64,000 nucleotides of DNA, from positions 98,322-162,321 of the forward strand of contig JAHHRV010000005.1 of the NCBI GenBank assembly GCA_020025595.1, given 5' to 3'. This stretch comes from Oscillospiraceae bacterium (lineage in GTDB: Bacteria; Bacillota; Clostridia; Oscillospirales; Oscillospiraceae). Position 1 is the stretch's first letter; every line of letters starts with the position of its first letter. Made by a program: the position numbers and the translations under genes. The notes below the pieces were generated by a model that was given only the letters and a program-made list of their open reading frames with translations, did not search any database and had not been told where the DNA came from. Shown here piece by piece: positions 41,047 to 50,005 of this stretch.

Positions 41047-42873
41047 ATGTGTGCTATTGCCGGAATTTTGAATCTGGATGCAAGTCCGGATACCATTGCT
41101 CGATTTCAAAACACCATGCGGCGCCGCGGGCCGGATGATTTTGGCGTTTTTACCGATCGGGATACCACATTGCTTCATGCGCGCCTGACGGTAATTGATC
41201 CCATCGGCGGAAAGCAGCCCATGCACCTGCAGCACGATCAGGAACAGTATACGCTGGTGTATAATGGAGAACTCTATAATACGGAAGATCTGCGTTCAGA
41301 GCTGTCAAAGCTCGGTCACCGTTTTTCGGGGCACTCTGACACGGAAGTCCTGATCCACGCCTATGCCCAGTGGGGAAGAGCGTGTCTTGATAAACTGAAC
41401 GGCATTTATGCCTTTGCCGTCTGGGAGCATCAGAAAAACAGACTGTTCCTTGCCCGGGACCGAATCGGCGTCAAGCCGCTGTTTTATTCGCTGTATCAGG
41501 GCGGACTGCTGTTTGCTTCCGAAATCAAGACAATTCTGTCTTATCCCGGTTTTCCTGCCGTTCTGGACACAAACGGTGCCGCAGAACTGATTCTTCTGGG
41601 CCCGGGCCGGACTCCCGGCAGCGGCGTTCTGAAGGGGATTCAGGAGCTTGAGCCGGGCTGCTGCGCAGTCTGGGAGGATGGCGCTTTTCGCTGGGAGCGG
41701 TATTGGAAGCTGACCGATGCGCCCCACACAGACAGCTTCGACGACACCGTGGAAATGGTGCGATATCTTGTGACCGACGCAATCAAGCGCCAGATGGTTT
41801 CCGATGTGCCCATTGGCACATTTCTATCCGGCGGACTGGATTCCAGTCTCATCAGTTCGGTGTGCGCCGGAGAGCTGGCAAAGCAGGGGAGACGGCTGGA
41901 TACCTTCTCCGTGGACTACGAAAACAACCGAAAATACTTTGTTCCCGGCAAATTCCAGCCAAATACAGATGCAGATTTTATCGGAATCATGGAAGACTAT
42001 CTCCGGTGCAGCCCCCATCGTGTGGAGCTGACCGCCCAGCAGCTGCACGATGCGCTGGAAGATGCAACCATGGCACGGGATCTTCCCGGAATGGCGGATG
42101 TGGATTTTTCTCTTTTGCTGTTCTGCAAAGAAATCCGAAAGAATGTTACCGTGGCGCTGTCAGGGGAGTGCGCTGACGAGATCTTCGGCGGATACCCCTG
42201 GTACCGGGATCCGGAAATTCGGGAGCAGGCAGGCTTCCCGTGGGCCCAGTCTACAAAGGAGCGGGCATCTCTGCTCACCGCAAATCTGTCCGCTCAGATC
42301 CATGCTCAGGATTATGTCATGAGCAAGTATCAGCAAACTCTGGACGAAAGCGACATTCTGCCGGATGCATCCCCGCTTGAAAAACGGATGAAGCAGATGG
42401 TCAATCTGAATTTCCGCTGGTTCATGCAGACACTGCTGGACCGCAAGGATCGCATGAGTATGTATTCGTCTCTTGAGGTGCGTGTGCCATTCTGCGATTA
42501 CCGGATCGCAGAATACCTGTATCGGGTCCCCTGGGAGATGAAAGACTATCAGGGATACGAAAAAGGTCTGCTGCGCAAGGCGGCAACCGGACTTCTGCCC
42601 GAGCAAATCCTGTGGCGCAAAAAGAGTCCCTATCCCAAGACCTACGATCCGCAGTATCTGAATCTCATGCGTGCTCGCATGGATCTGCTGCTGCAGGATA
42701 ATTCTTCTCCGCTGTGGGAACTCCTGCGCAGGAACAAGGTTGCCGAACTTTCGGCAGGGGAGATGACATGGCCGTGGTACGGTCAGCTGATGAAGACACC
42801 CCAGACCATTGCCTACCTGCTGCAAATCAATTTCTGGATTCGTCATTATGGTGTCGATTTGCAGGTGTCATAG
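41047..42873 (+). CDS. asnB: Glutamine-hydrolysing asparagine synthetase
   Basis: 608 residues. The N-terminal class II glutamine amidotransferase domain has the catalytic Cys2 (MCAIAGIL) and RRRGPDDFG/NGELYN. The C-terminal synthetase domain has the ATP pyrophosphatase loop SGGLDSS (261-267) and CADEIFGGYPWY. It makes asparagine from aspartate, glutamine and ATP; some relatives amidate cell-wall peptides. Good GGAGG. Divergent from the spore/wall genes. Confidence 0.94.
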   Translation: MCAIAGILNLDASPDTIARFQNTMRRRGPDDFGVFTDRDTTLLHARLTVIDPIGGKQPMHLQHDQEQYTLVYNGELYNTEDLRSELSKLGHRFSGHSDTEVLIHAYAQWGRACLDKLNGIYAFAVWEHQKNRLFLARDRIGVKPLFYSLYQGGLLFASEIKTILSYPGFPAVLDTNGAAELILLGPGRTPGSGVLKGIQELEPGCCAVWEDGAFRWERYWKLTDAPHTDSFDDTVEMVRYLVTDAIKRQMVSDVPIGTFLSGGLDSSLISSVCAGELAKQGRRLDTFSVDYENNRKYFVPGKFQPNTDADFIGIMEDYLRCSPHRVELTAQQLHDALEDATMARDLPGMADVDFSLLLFCKEIRKNVTVALSGECADEIFGGYPWYRDPEIREQAGFPWAQSTKERASLLTANLSAQIHAQDYVMSKYQQTLDESDILPDASPLEKRMKQMVNLNFRWFMQTLLDRKDRMSMYSSLEVRVPFCDYRIAEYLYRVPWEMKDYQGYEKGLLRKAATGLLPEQILWRKKSPYPKTYDPQYLNLMRARMDLLLQDNSSPLWELLRRNKVAELSAGEMTWPWYGQLMKTPQTIAYLLQINFWIRHYGVDLQVS

Positions 42874-42912
42874 CCAAAAATTTTACGCTTTGACCAATCT
42901 TATCGATGTGAA

Positions 42913-42941
42913 TTGACATTTTATGCATCATGAATTAAAAT
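42913..42941 (+). promoter_or_regulatory. Sigma-A promoter of pyk
   Basis: TTGACA (42913-42918), 17-base spacer, TAAAAT (42936-42941). Confidence 0.85.
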
Positions 42942-42995
42942 ATTAAAGATTTACAAAATATCATATATTAAAAGAAAATAACGGAGGAAAACGTT

Positions 42996-44411
42996 TTGCG
43001 TAAGACAAAAATTATTTGCACCATCGGACCGGCTAGCCAGAACGAAGAGACCTTGACCCAGATGATCGAGGCCGGCATGAATGTCGCTCGTCTTAACTTC
43101 TCTCATGGTACTCATGAAGAGCAGCAGGGCAAGATCGATCTGATCAAAAAAGTGCGTGAAAAGATGGATAAACCCGTTGCACTTCTGCTGGATACCAAGG
43201 GCCCCGAGTATCGTATCCGCACCTTCAAGAACGAGAAGGTCATGGTTCACGAGGGTGACACCTTCACCTTTACCGTCGATGAGATCGAGGGTGACGAGAC
43301 TCGCGTCAGCGTCTCCTACAAGCGCCTGATTCAGGATCTGAATGTTGGCGATACCATCATGGTTAACAACGGCCTGATCATTTTCGAAGTCACCGAGCTG
43401 AAGGGCAACGACGCTATCTGCCGTTGTGTTGTTGGCGGCGAAATGAGCAACCGTAAGAGCATGTGCTTCCCCAACAAGGTTATGACCGGCCCCTTCCTGT
43501 CTGAGCAGGATAAGGCTGACATTCTGTTCGGCATCAAGAACGGTGTTGACTTCATCGCAGCATCTTTCGTTTCCACCAAGCAGGATGTTCTGGATCTGCA
43601 GCAGTTCCTGGATGAAAACGGCGGCAGCGACATCGAAATCATCGCTAAGATCGAGAACCGCTCCGGTGTTGACAATGTGGAAGAAATCTGCTCCGCTTGC
43701 TCCGGTATCATGATCGCTCGTGGCGACCTGGGTGTTGAAATTCCCTTCATCGAGGTTCCCGCTATCCAGAAGGCTCTGATCCGTAAGTGCCGTGTCATGG
43801 GTAAGCGCGTTGTCACCGCTACCGAGATGCTGGAGTCCATGATCCAGAACCCCCGTCCCACCCGTGCTGAAATCTCCGACGTTGCAAACGCTGTATACGA
43901 CGGCACCTCTGCTGTCATGCTGTCCGGCGAGTCTGCTGCAGGTAAGTATCCTGTTCAGGCTGTTCAGGCTATGGCAAAGGTTTGTGAGTACACCGAAGAG
44001 CATACCAGCTACCACAAGCGTTTCCACAACTACGAGTTCCACATCAGCAACACCATGGACGCTATTTCCCATGCTGTGTGTGCTATGGCAATCGATGTTG
44101 ACGCAAAGGCAATCGCTGTTTCTTCCGTCTCCGGCAAGACCGCTCAGATGGTCAGCCGTTTCCGTTGCCCTGTTGACATTGTCGGCCTGACCACCGATCG
44201 CAAGATCTGGCGTCGTCTGGCTCTGAGCTGGGGCGTTACCCCTGTCATGGTTGAGCAGTACTCCTCCATGGATGTCATGTTCTATCATGCAATGATCGAC
44301 ACCAAGAATGCTCTGGGTCTGAAGTCCGGTGATAATGTTGTTCTGACCGGCGGTCCTATCATGGGTCGTTCCGGCAACACCAACACCATCAAGGTTGAAA
44401 AGATTGTCTAA
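42996..44411 (+). CDS. pyk: Pyruvate kinase
   Basis: 471 residues from a TTG start behind GGAGG. It converts phosphoenolpyruvate and ADP to pyruvate and ATP. Seen: KIICTIGPAS, MNVARLNFSHG, LLDTKGPEYR (often GPEIR), the active-site IEIIAKIENRSGVDNVEEIC (Lys), MIARGDLGVEIP, and TATEMLESM. The C-terminal domain (about 355-471) carries the effector region SVSGKTAQMVSRFRCPVDI. It lacks the extra PEP-utiliser domain found in Bacillus enzymes, so it is the short form. Confidence 0.96.
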   Translation: MRKTKIICTIGPASQNEETLTQMIEAGMNVARLNFSHGTHEEQQGKIDLIKKVREKMDKPVALLLDTKGPEYRIRTFKNEKVMVHEGDTFTFTVDEIEGDETRVSVSYKRLIQDLNVGDTIMVNNGLIIFEVTELKGNDAICRCVVGGEMSNRKSMCFPNKVMTGPFLSEQDKADILFGIKNGVDFIAASFVSTKQDVLDLQQFLDENGGSDIEIIAKIENRSGVDNVEEICSACSGIMIARGDLGVEIPFIEVPAIQKALIRKCRVMGKRVVTATEMLESMIQNPRPTRAEISDVANAVYDGTSAVMLSGESAAGKYPVQAVQAMAKVCEYTEEHTSYHKRFHNYEFHISNTMDAISHAVCAMAIDVDAKAIAVSSVSGKTAQMVSRFRCPVDIVGLTTDRKIWRRLALSWGVTPVMVEQYSSMDVMFYHAMIDTKNALGLKSGDNVVLTGGPIMGRSGNTNTIKVEKIV

Positions 44412-44430
44412 TCTTTTGTGATTAAATCCA

Positions 44431-44462
44431 ATCGGCAGGCTGTGTATTCGCAGCCTGCCGAT
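44431..44462 (+). terminator. GC-rich hairpin after pyk
   Basis: CGGCAGGCTG/CAGCCTGCCG ten-pair stem, not followed by a T tract. Likely 3' end stabiliser or weak terminator. Confidence 0.45.
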
Positions 44463-44491
44463 CCTGTAAAACCGGTATCCGGATTTTTAGA

Positions 44492-44520
44492 TTGACATTT
44501 TCTGTTTTTACTGGTATACT
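44492..44520 (+). promoter_or_regulatory. Promoter of tRNA-Thr
   Basis: TTGACA (44492-44497), 17-base spacer, TATACT (44515-44520). Confidence 0.85.
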
Positions 44521-44530
44521 GTGAAGGCTT

Positions 44531-44606
44531 GCTAGTGTAGCACAGTCGGTAGTGCATCTCACTCGTAATGAGAAGGTCGCCTGTTCGAGTCAGGTCACTA
44601 GCTCCA
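44531..44606 (+). tRNA. tRNA-Thr (anticodon CGT)
   Basis: 76 bases including an encoded CCA. Acceptor GCTAGTG/CACTAGC, D arm GCAC/GTGC, anticodon stem TCTCA/TGAGA with loop CTCGTAA (anticodon CGT), T arm with TTCGAGT. Reads ACG. Confidence 0.95.
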
Positions 44607-44609
44607 AGA

Positions 44610-44644
44610 AAGCCCCCGAAACCATTGGTTTCGGGGGCTTTTCT
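44610..44644 (+). terminator. tRNA-Thr terminator
   Basis: AGCCCCCGAAACCA/TGGTTTCGGGGGCT long stem, then TTTCT. Confidence 0.85.
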
Positions 44645-44645
44645 G

Positions 44646-44906
44646 TACCTTTTACAGCCTAATAAACAGCAGTATTTTACCGTCATGCATTTTCACGGGG
44701 TGTCTGCTGATGGAACTGCCCGTATATGCAAAAGCGACGATGAGATGCCCCCTTTGTAAGAGCAGAGAGGGGTATATTTTCATCTTAGATTGAATCAAAA
44801 CAGTTCCGGTAAATGGAACTTGCGCAATATCAGGTGCTGATTTGGACTAATAAAGAGCCAAAAACGCAAAAGCCGCAAAAATATAACATTTTCACCTTAG
44901 AAATCA
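44646..44906. other. Intergenic region before the exopolysaccharide operon
   Basis: About 260 A+T-rich bases; no gene, RNA or strong hairpin seen. It forms the long spacer ahead of the exopolysaccharide promoters. Confidence 0.4.
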
Positions 44907-44945
44907 TTTACATTCTTTAAAATTTGCGCTATAATATGATATAAT
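44907..44945 (+). promoter_or_regulatory. Tandem -10 promoters of the exopolysaccharide operon
   Basis: TTTACA (44907-44912), 17-base spacer, TATAAT (44930-44935). A second, extended -10 TGATATAAT ends at 44945. This leaves a leader of about 45-60 bases before the first gene. Confidence 0.75.
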
Positions 44946-44994
44946 ATGTAAAATAAATAATTATGCGCAAAAACAGATTCAGTGAGGACAGCGA

Positions 44995-46140
44995 ATGAAA
45001 GAACTCATTTTACTATATTGGGGATGCATCTTTCTGATGTATCTTTCTCAGGTCTATTATCCCACAGAATACCAACTGAACCAGCACGGTGGCAGGTCAT
45101 TTATGTGGCGTAAGGCCGATATTTTTATGATGATCATAATTGCCTGGATGACCTGCTTCTCTTTTTTGAGAACCAGTTATAACGATACATACAACTATAT
45201 TGGTGGTTTTTACAATGCCGAAACAGTTGCTGAGGGAATTGCAAAAGGTACCTTTACAGACTGGACAGGTAACCCTTGGTTTTTATTTTATGAAAGTGCG
45301 ATGCACGAAATAACTAATAATTATAACACCTATTTCTTCATTCCTGCAATTCTGATTAGCATCGCAACTGTTAAGTTATTTAAAAGATACTCTTTAAACC
45401 CAGCATTTAGTTTACTGATTTTCTTTTCCATCGGAACATATGTTATGTATATTGCAGCAATAAAACAATGCTTTGCAATGTTCTTTTTGCTGCTAGCACT
45501 GCCTTATGCTCTGGATCGGAAATATGTTAGATTTTATCTGCTTGTTATTGTGGCAATTCTATTCCATACGCATGCTTTTATGTTTGCGCTAGTGCCTTTC
45601 CTGATGGGAAAGCCATGGGGTAAAACAACTTGGGCCGGATTTGCAATTACTGTATTTTTGATGGCAACCTACAATGTTACTATGAGAGCATTTATGGAGT
45701 TTGCGCAGTCGATTGGTGCACTGGTTGCAGAAGAAGAAGTGTTTGATGGACATCAGATTAATGTTCTGCGTGTCTTGGTGTATTGGGTCCCGGCTCTTCT
45801 TGCACTGTTCTTTCAGAAACGACTCTTCTACAATTCCACACGGGCCGAAAACCTGTTTGTGAATATGAGTGTAGTCACATCAATGATTCTGACAATCGGT
45901 CTGGTTAACGGAGCGAATCTGTATGCGCGTATGGCTGCATATTTTGAAATTGCTATTGCTCTTGCGCTTCCTTGGATCATTGAGAAACTTTTTACACCTC
46001 AGTCGGCAAAGGCGCTGACTGCCATGGCAGGAGTTCTGTATTTTGGTTATTTCATGTATGAGTTTGGAGTATCAAAGAACTTCGACGCAGATTATTCGGC
46101 AATTAGTTTGTGGCAATATTTTTCAAATTTGCTTCATTAA
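44995..46140 (+). CDS. EpsG-family exopolysaccharide polymerase/membrane protein
   Basis: 381 residues with about ten membrane helices. EpsG/Wzy-like features: the N-terminal RTSYNDTYNYIGGF region (RxxxD-Y) and the loop YAAIKQCFAMFF-like sequence IAAIKQCFAMFFLLLALPYA, where the family has R/KQ before a long helix; then HTHAFMFALVPFL. Polymerises lipid-linked repeat units on the outer membrane face. First gene of the operon, clearly richer in A+T than the genes from 48100 on. Confidence 0.85.
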   Translation: MKELILLYWGCIFLMYLSQVYYPTEYQLNQHGGRSFMWRKADIFMMIIIAWMTCFSFLRTSYNDTYNYIGGFYNAETVAEGIAKGTFTDWTGNPWFLFYESAMHEITNNYNTYFFIPAILISIATVKLFKRYSLNPAFSLLIFFSIGTYVMYIAAIKQCFAMFFLLLALPYALDRKYVRFYLLVIVAILFHTHAFMFALVPFLMGKPWGKTTWAGFAITVFLMATYNVTMRAFMEFAQSIGALVAEEEVFDGHQINVLRVLVYWVPALLALFFQKRLFYNSTRAENLFVNMSVVTSMILTIGLVNGANLYARMAAYFEIAIALALPWIIEKLFTPQSAKALTAMAGVLYFGYFMYEFGVSKNFDADYSAISLWQYFSNLLH

Positions 46141-46170
46141 AAAGAAAGCATCCCACATACGGAGGGTTTT

Positions 46171-47250
46171 ATGATTCGAGTATTGCACATCTTTCATGAA
46201 ATGGCCAATGGAGGTATTGAACATTTTGTGATGGATCACTATCGGCATCTTGATCGGTCCCGTGTCCAGTTTGATTTTCTGGTATCGGTCGAGACTCCTG
46301 GCTTTTTTGATAAAGAGATCCAATCGCTTGGTGGAAAAATCTATCACGCGTATCCATTAAAAAAAGATCCTATACGAAATTACCATAGCATTGCTCAGAT
46401 TGTCCGTGAAAATCATTATGATATTGTTCACCGACATACAGGAAGTGCATTCGGCTATTTTGATTTACGCGCAGCCAGATCAGGCGGCGCAAAGCATCTG
46501 ATTCTACATTCTCACAACAATCAAGCTGGAAATATGGCCCTACACAAGGTATCGAACCTGCTTCTGAAAATCCCATGTCAGAAATTTGCCTGTTCTCAGG
46601 AAGCAGGAAAGTGGCTCTTTGGAAAGAATGCAGAGTTTCGTGTGATAAAAAACGCCGTAGATTGCGACAAGTTTGCTTTCCACCAGGAAGTCAGGGATTC
46701 TGTTCGAAGTAACTTTAATTTGACTGATAAGTTCGTAATCGGTCATGTTGGTCGCTTTGAAACACAGAAAAACCATATTCGATTGATGCAAATGATGAAA
46801 GCAATCACGGCGCAGAATGCAGACTGTGTATTGGTATGTGTCGGAACCGGAAGTCTGCAAAAAGAATGTATGGAAGAGGCCGAAAGACTGGGTATAGCAG
46901 ACCATGTGCAATTCCTGGGAACTCGTTCGGATATTCCGCAATTGATGCATGCATTTGATGTATTCCTACTTCCTTCTCTTTATGAGGGACTTCCGTTTGT
47001 GCTGGTAGAGGCTCAGGCAAACGGATTACCATGTGTGGTGTCTACTCATGTGCCGAGAGAATGCAATATTACCGGAAACGTTCAATTTATGGATCTAGAA
47101 AATTCTGATCAGATGTGGGCGAATCGAGTTTTGGAAGCCGGCGCAACGAAGATAGACCGAGAAAGTTTCTCTTACATTATGCGTAATTCCGGATTTGATA
47201 TCACGAGGAATGCCAACATGCTGTGCGAATACTATGAGTCCTTACATTAA
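46171..47250 (+). CDS. Glycosyltransferase family 4-like
   Basis: 359-residue GT-B retaining transferase. The N-terminal acceptor domain opens with LHIFHEMANGGIEHFVMDHY. The C-terminal donor domain has FVIGHVGRFETQKNHIRLMQ (about 185), FLGTRSDIPQLM, and the nucleotide-binding E-x7-E motif YEGLPFVLVEAQANGLP (about 274-290). Uses a nucleotide sugar to extend the repeat unit in the cytoplasm. A+T-rich like its neighbours. GGAGGG precedes the ATG. Confidence 0.92.
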   Translation: MIRVLHIFHEMANGGIEHFVMDHYRHLDRSRVQFDFLVSVETPGFFDKEIQSLGGKIYHAYPLKKDPIRNYHSIAQIVRENHYDIVHRHTGSAFGYFDLRAARSGGAKHLILHSHNNQAGNMALHKVSNLLLKIPCQKFACSQEAGKWLFGKNAEFRVIKNAVDCDKFAFHQEVRDSVRSNFNLTDKFVIGHVGRFETQKNHIRLMQMMKAITAQNADCVLVCVGTGSLQKECMEEAERLGIADHVQFLGTRSDIPQLMHAFDVFLLPSLYEGLPFVLVEAQANGLPCVVSTHVPRECNITGNVQFMDLENSDQMWANRVLEAGATKIDRESFSYIMRNSGFDITRNANMLCEYYESLH

Positions 47251-47270
47251 TGGGAGAGAAGTGTGTTTTT

Positions 47271-48065
47271 ATGCCAAGAATTTCAATTATCATGAGTGTA
47301 TATAATGGCGAAGCAACACTCCCAGAAGCACTGGACTCGATATTGAATCAGACATTCTCTGACTGGGAATTGATCGTCTGCGATGACTGTTCTACAGACC
47401 ATTCCGGAAAAATATTAGAAAGCTATGCAGCGAAAGACGGACGTATCATTTACATCCAAAATCCACAGAACAAAGGATTAGCAGCATCCCTGAATCATTG
47501 CCTGGAGCATGTACATGGTTCATACATTGCCAGGATGGATTGCGATGATCTTTCAGCAGAAACAAGATTAGAAGAGCAGTTGCAATTTTTAGACAAACAC
47601 CCCGAGTATGATCTGGTTGGAACTTTTATGCAGGCATTTGATGAAAATGGATTACACCAGATCATCGAAAGCAAACTGGTACCTACAAAATTTGATCTGC
47701 CTAAAGGCGCTCCGTTTTCTCATGCAACAATTATGATACGGACACATGCAATGCGAGTATTGAACGGTTATCGGATTTCAAACCATACTGTTCGTACCGA
47801 AGATGTGGATTTGTGGTATCGTTTTTTTGCGGCGGGATTTGTTGGCGCTAATTTGCCAAAGCCGTTGTATTTGGTTAGAATGGATGAGGCTGCGTACAAA
47901 CGCCGAAAGCTTAAATATATGTTTCACGCATCCTGTATTATATGGAATGGCTGCGGACTGTTGCAATTGCCGTTTTATTACAAATTTTACTGTGTAAAAC
48001 CGATACTATCTTGGATCTTACCGAGAAATCTCAAAAGTCACCTTCGTAAATGGCTTATTAAATAG
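47271..48065 (+). CDS. Glycosyltransferase family 2
   Basis: 264 residues from the ATG at 47271; an in-frame ATG at 47250 overlaps the previous stop but has no ribosome site. GT-A fold: SIIMSVYNGEATLPEALDSI, the first acidic pair VCDDCSTDHS, DXD-type MDCDDLSAETR (about 93), and EDVDLWYRF for the catalytic base. C-terminal amphipathic helix probably membrane-associated. Last of the three A+T-rich genes. Confidence 0.92.
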   Translation: MPRISIIMSVYNGEATLPEALDSILNQTFSDWELIVCDDCSTDHSGKILESYAAKDGRIIYIQNPQNKGLAASLNHCLEHVHGSYIARMDCDDLSAETRLEEQLQFLDKHPEYDLVGTFMQAFDENGLHQIIESKLVPTKFDLPKGAPFSHATIMIRTHAMRVLNGYRISNHTVRTEDVDLWYRFFAAGFVGANLPKPLYLVRMDEAAYKRRKLKYMFHASCIIWNGCGLLQLPFYYKFYCVKPILSWILPRNLKSHLRKWLIK

Positions 48066-48099
48066 TCGCAAATAACACATACCCTCAGGAGGTCGTCCC

Positions 48100-48807
48100 A
48101 TGATCCCTAAGAAAATCCATTACTGCTGGTTTGGCAGAAACGAACTTCCTGCCATGGCGAAAAAGTGCATTGCCAGCTGGAAAAAATATTGCCCCGACTA
48201 CGAAATCATCGAGTGGAATGAGGATAATTTTGATCTCGATTACAACGGATATACCCGTTACTGCTATGACAATAAAAAATGGGCATTTCTCAGCGATTTT
48301 GTCCGACTGGTTGTTGTGGCGGAGCAGGGGGGTATCTACTTTGATACCGATGTGGAGCTGCTGAAAAGGCCGGACGAGCTGCTGCAATACGGTGCGTTCT
48401 ATGGCTTCGAAAATGATAAGAATGTCGCCACAGGTCTGGGATTTGGTGCAGAAGCCAATCACCCCACAATTATTGCCATGCGGGACGAATATACTTCCGT
48501 TCAACCCGACTCTGAAGGAAATTATCCTATGATCGTATGTCCCGCGCTGAACACCAAGGCACTGCTTCCGTTTGGCCTGAAGCTGGACGGTACCCGGCAG
48601 AATATCGGCGGTGCAGAGATCCTGCCTGAAGACTTTCTCAACCCGTACGATGACCCCACCGGATGTCTGAACAAAACAAAAAATACCATTTCTGTTCATT
48701 GGTATTCTAAAAGTTGGATGAGCAAGGGCACTATCCTTCGCAGCAAGCTGACCAAGCCTCTGCACCGGATTTTTGGCGTGGATGCATTCAAGAGGTTCCG
48801 GAAATGA
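48100..48807 (+). CDS. Glycosyltransferase family 32-like (capsular type)
   Basis: 235 residues. The DXD-sugar family signature is clear: IPKKIHYCWFGRNELPAMAK at the start, SWKKYCPDYEIIEWNE, SDFVRLVVVAEQGGIYFDTD (DXD at about 82-84), and HWYSKSWMSKG near the end. Transfers hexose, commonly galactose or mannose, to a polysaccharide acceptor. AGGAGG before the ATG. From here the operon has higher G+C. Confidence 0.9.
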   Translation: MIPKKIHYCWFGRNELPAMAKKCIASWKKYCPDYEIIEWNEDNFDLDYNGYTRYCYDNKKWAFLSDFVRLVVVAEQGGIYFDTDVELLKRPDELLQYGAFYGFENDKNVATGLGFGAEANHPTIIAMRDEYTSVQPDSEGNYPMIVCPALNTKALLPFGLKLDGTRQNIGGAEILPEDFLNPYDDPTGCLNKTKNTISVHWYSKSWMSKGTILRSKLTKPLHRIFGVDAFKRFRK

Positions 48808-50003
48808 AGAAAAAGGTTCTGATTGTTTCCCATGCGCTGGAACTTGGCGGCGCAGAGCGCAGCCTGATTGGTCTGCTGGAGGCGATGAGTCCCGATCGAT
48901 TCGAGATTGATCTGTTCCTGCTGCGCCATGAGGGGGAACTGATGGGAATGATTCCGTCTTATGTGAATCTGCTCCCCGAAGTACCTGCCTACACGGTGCT
49001 GGCGCGGCCTATGGTTACCGTTCTGAAAGAAGGGCATCTGCTGCTGACCGGAGCCAGAATGGCCGGTAAGACTGCCGCCAATCGCTATGCGAAGAAGCAT
49101 GGTCACACGGACAGCGTGGTTTCCCTCGAATACAGCCACAAATTCACATGCCCGTTTATGCCGCAAATCCAGCCGAATACGGAATATGATCTTGCAATTA
49201 GCTTCCTGACGCCGCACTATTTTGTGGCACGAAAAGTACGGGCAAAAAAGAAAATCGCATGGATCCATACGGATTATTCCAAAATCCAGCTGAATGTGAA
49301 ATCCGAACTTGCAATGTGGAGTGCTTATGATCACATTGCCTCGATTTCGGATGCAGTCACTGAGAGCTTTTTGAAGGTATTTCCGTCTCTCAAAAATAAG
49401 ATGTTCCTGATGAAGAACATTCTCCCGGTTCGTCTGATCCGGCAGCAGGCAGACGCTTTTTCTGTAGACGCCGAAATGCCTGCGGATTCCATCCGTCTGC
49501 TGTCTGTTGGTCGTTTTTGCACGGCCAAAAATTTTGATAATGTGCCTGATATCTGCTCTCATCTGGTTCAGATGGGATTCCATGTTCGCTGGTACCTGAT
49601 TGGTTTTGGCGGAGACGAAGCATTGATCCGTCAGAAAATTCAGGAAGCCGGTATGGGCGATCGGATGATTGTCCTTGGAAAGAAGGAGAACCCTTACCCC
49701 TACCTGAAAGCCTGCGATCTGTATGTCCAGCCCAGCCGATACGAAGGCCATTGCGTGACCGTATGCGAAACACAGCTTCTTGGTAAACCTGTAGTGATCA
49801 CGAAATATGCAACTTCTGCCAGCCAGTTGAGAAATGGCGTAGACGGAATTGTCGTTCCTATGGATAACGAAGGCTGTGCAGCAGGAATCGCCGAACTGCT
49901 TCGGAATCCGCAGCGGATGCAGGAGCTTTCGGAGGTCTGCAAGAATGGAGACTATTCCAACGCAGGAGAAGTACAGAAATTGTATGATTTGATGGAGGAG
50001 TAA
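48804..50003 (+). CDS. Glycosyltransferase family 4
   Basis: 399 residues; the ATG overlaps the previous stop (ATGA). GT-B fold with the glycine-rich N-terminus VLIVSHALELGGAERSLIGL, donor-domain strand RLLSVGRFCTAKNFDNVPDI, IVLGKKENPYPYLKACDLYV, and E-x7-E motif RYEGHCVTVCETQLLGKPVV. Cytoplasmic repeat-unit assembly. An upstream 30-codon extension in frame lies inside the previous gene and is not used. Confidence 0.93.
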   Translation: MKKKVLIVSHALELGGAERSLIGLLEAMSPDRFEIDLFLLRHEGELMGMIPSYVNLLPEVPAYTVLARPMVTVLKEGHLLLTGARMAGKTAANRYAKKHGHTDSVVSLEYSHKFTCPFMPQIQPNTEYDLAISFLTPHYFVARKVRAKKKIAWIHTDYSKIQLNVKSELAMWSAYDHIASISDAVTESFLKVFPSLKNKMFLMKNILPVRLIRQQADAFSVDAEMPADSIRLLSVGRFCTAKNFDNVPDICSHLVQMGFHVRWYLIGFGGDEALIRQKIQEAGMGDRMIVLGKKENPYPYLKACDLYVQPSRYEGHCVTVCETQLLGKPVVITKYATSASQLRNGVDGIVVPMDNEGCAAGIAELLRNPQRMQELSEVCKNGDYSNAGEVQKLYDLMEE

Positions 50004-50005
50004 AA

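Noticed and set aside
42951..44288. Minus-strand open frame of 445 codons
   Set aside because: Mirror of pyruvate kinase; no ribosome site or domain.
44408..44686. Minus-strand frame reading LTRTGDLLITSEM
   Set aside because: Typical false translation of the complement of a tRNA gene (tRNA-Thr here).
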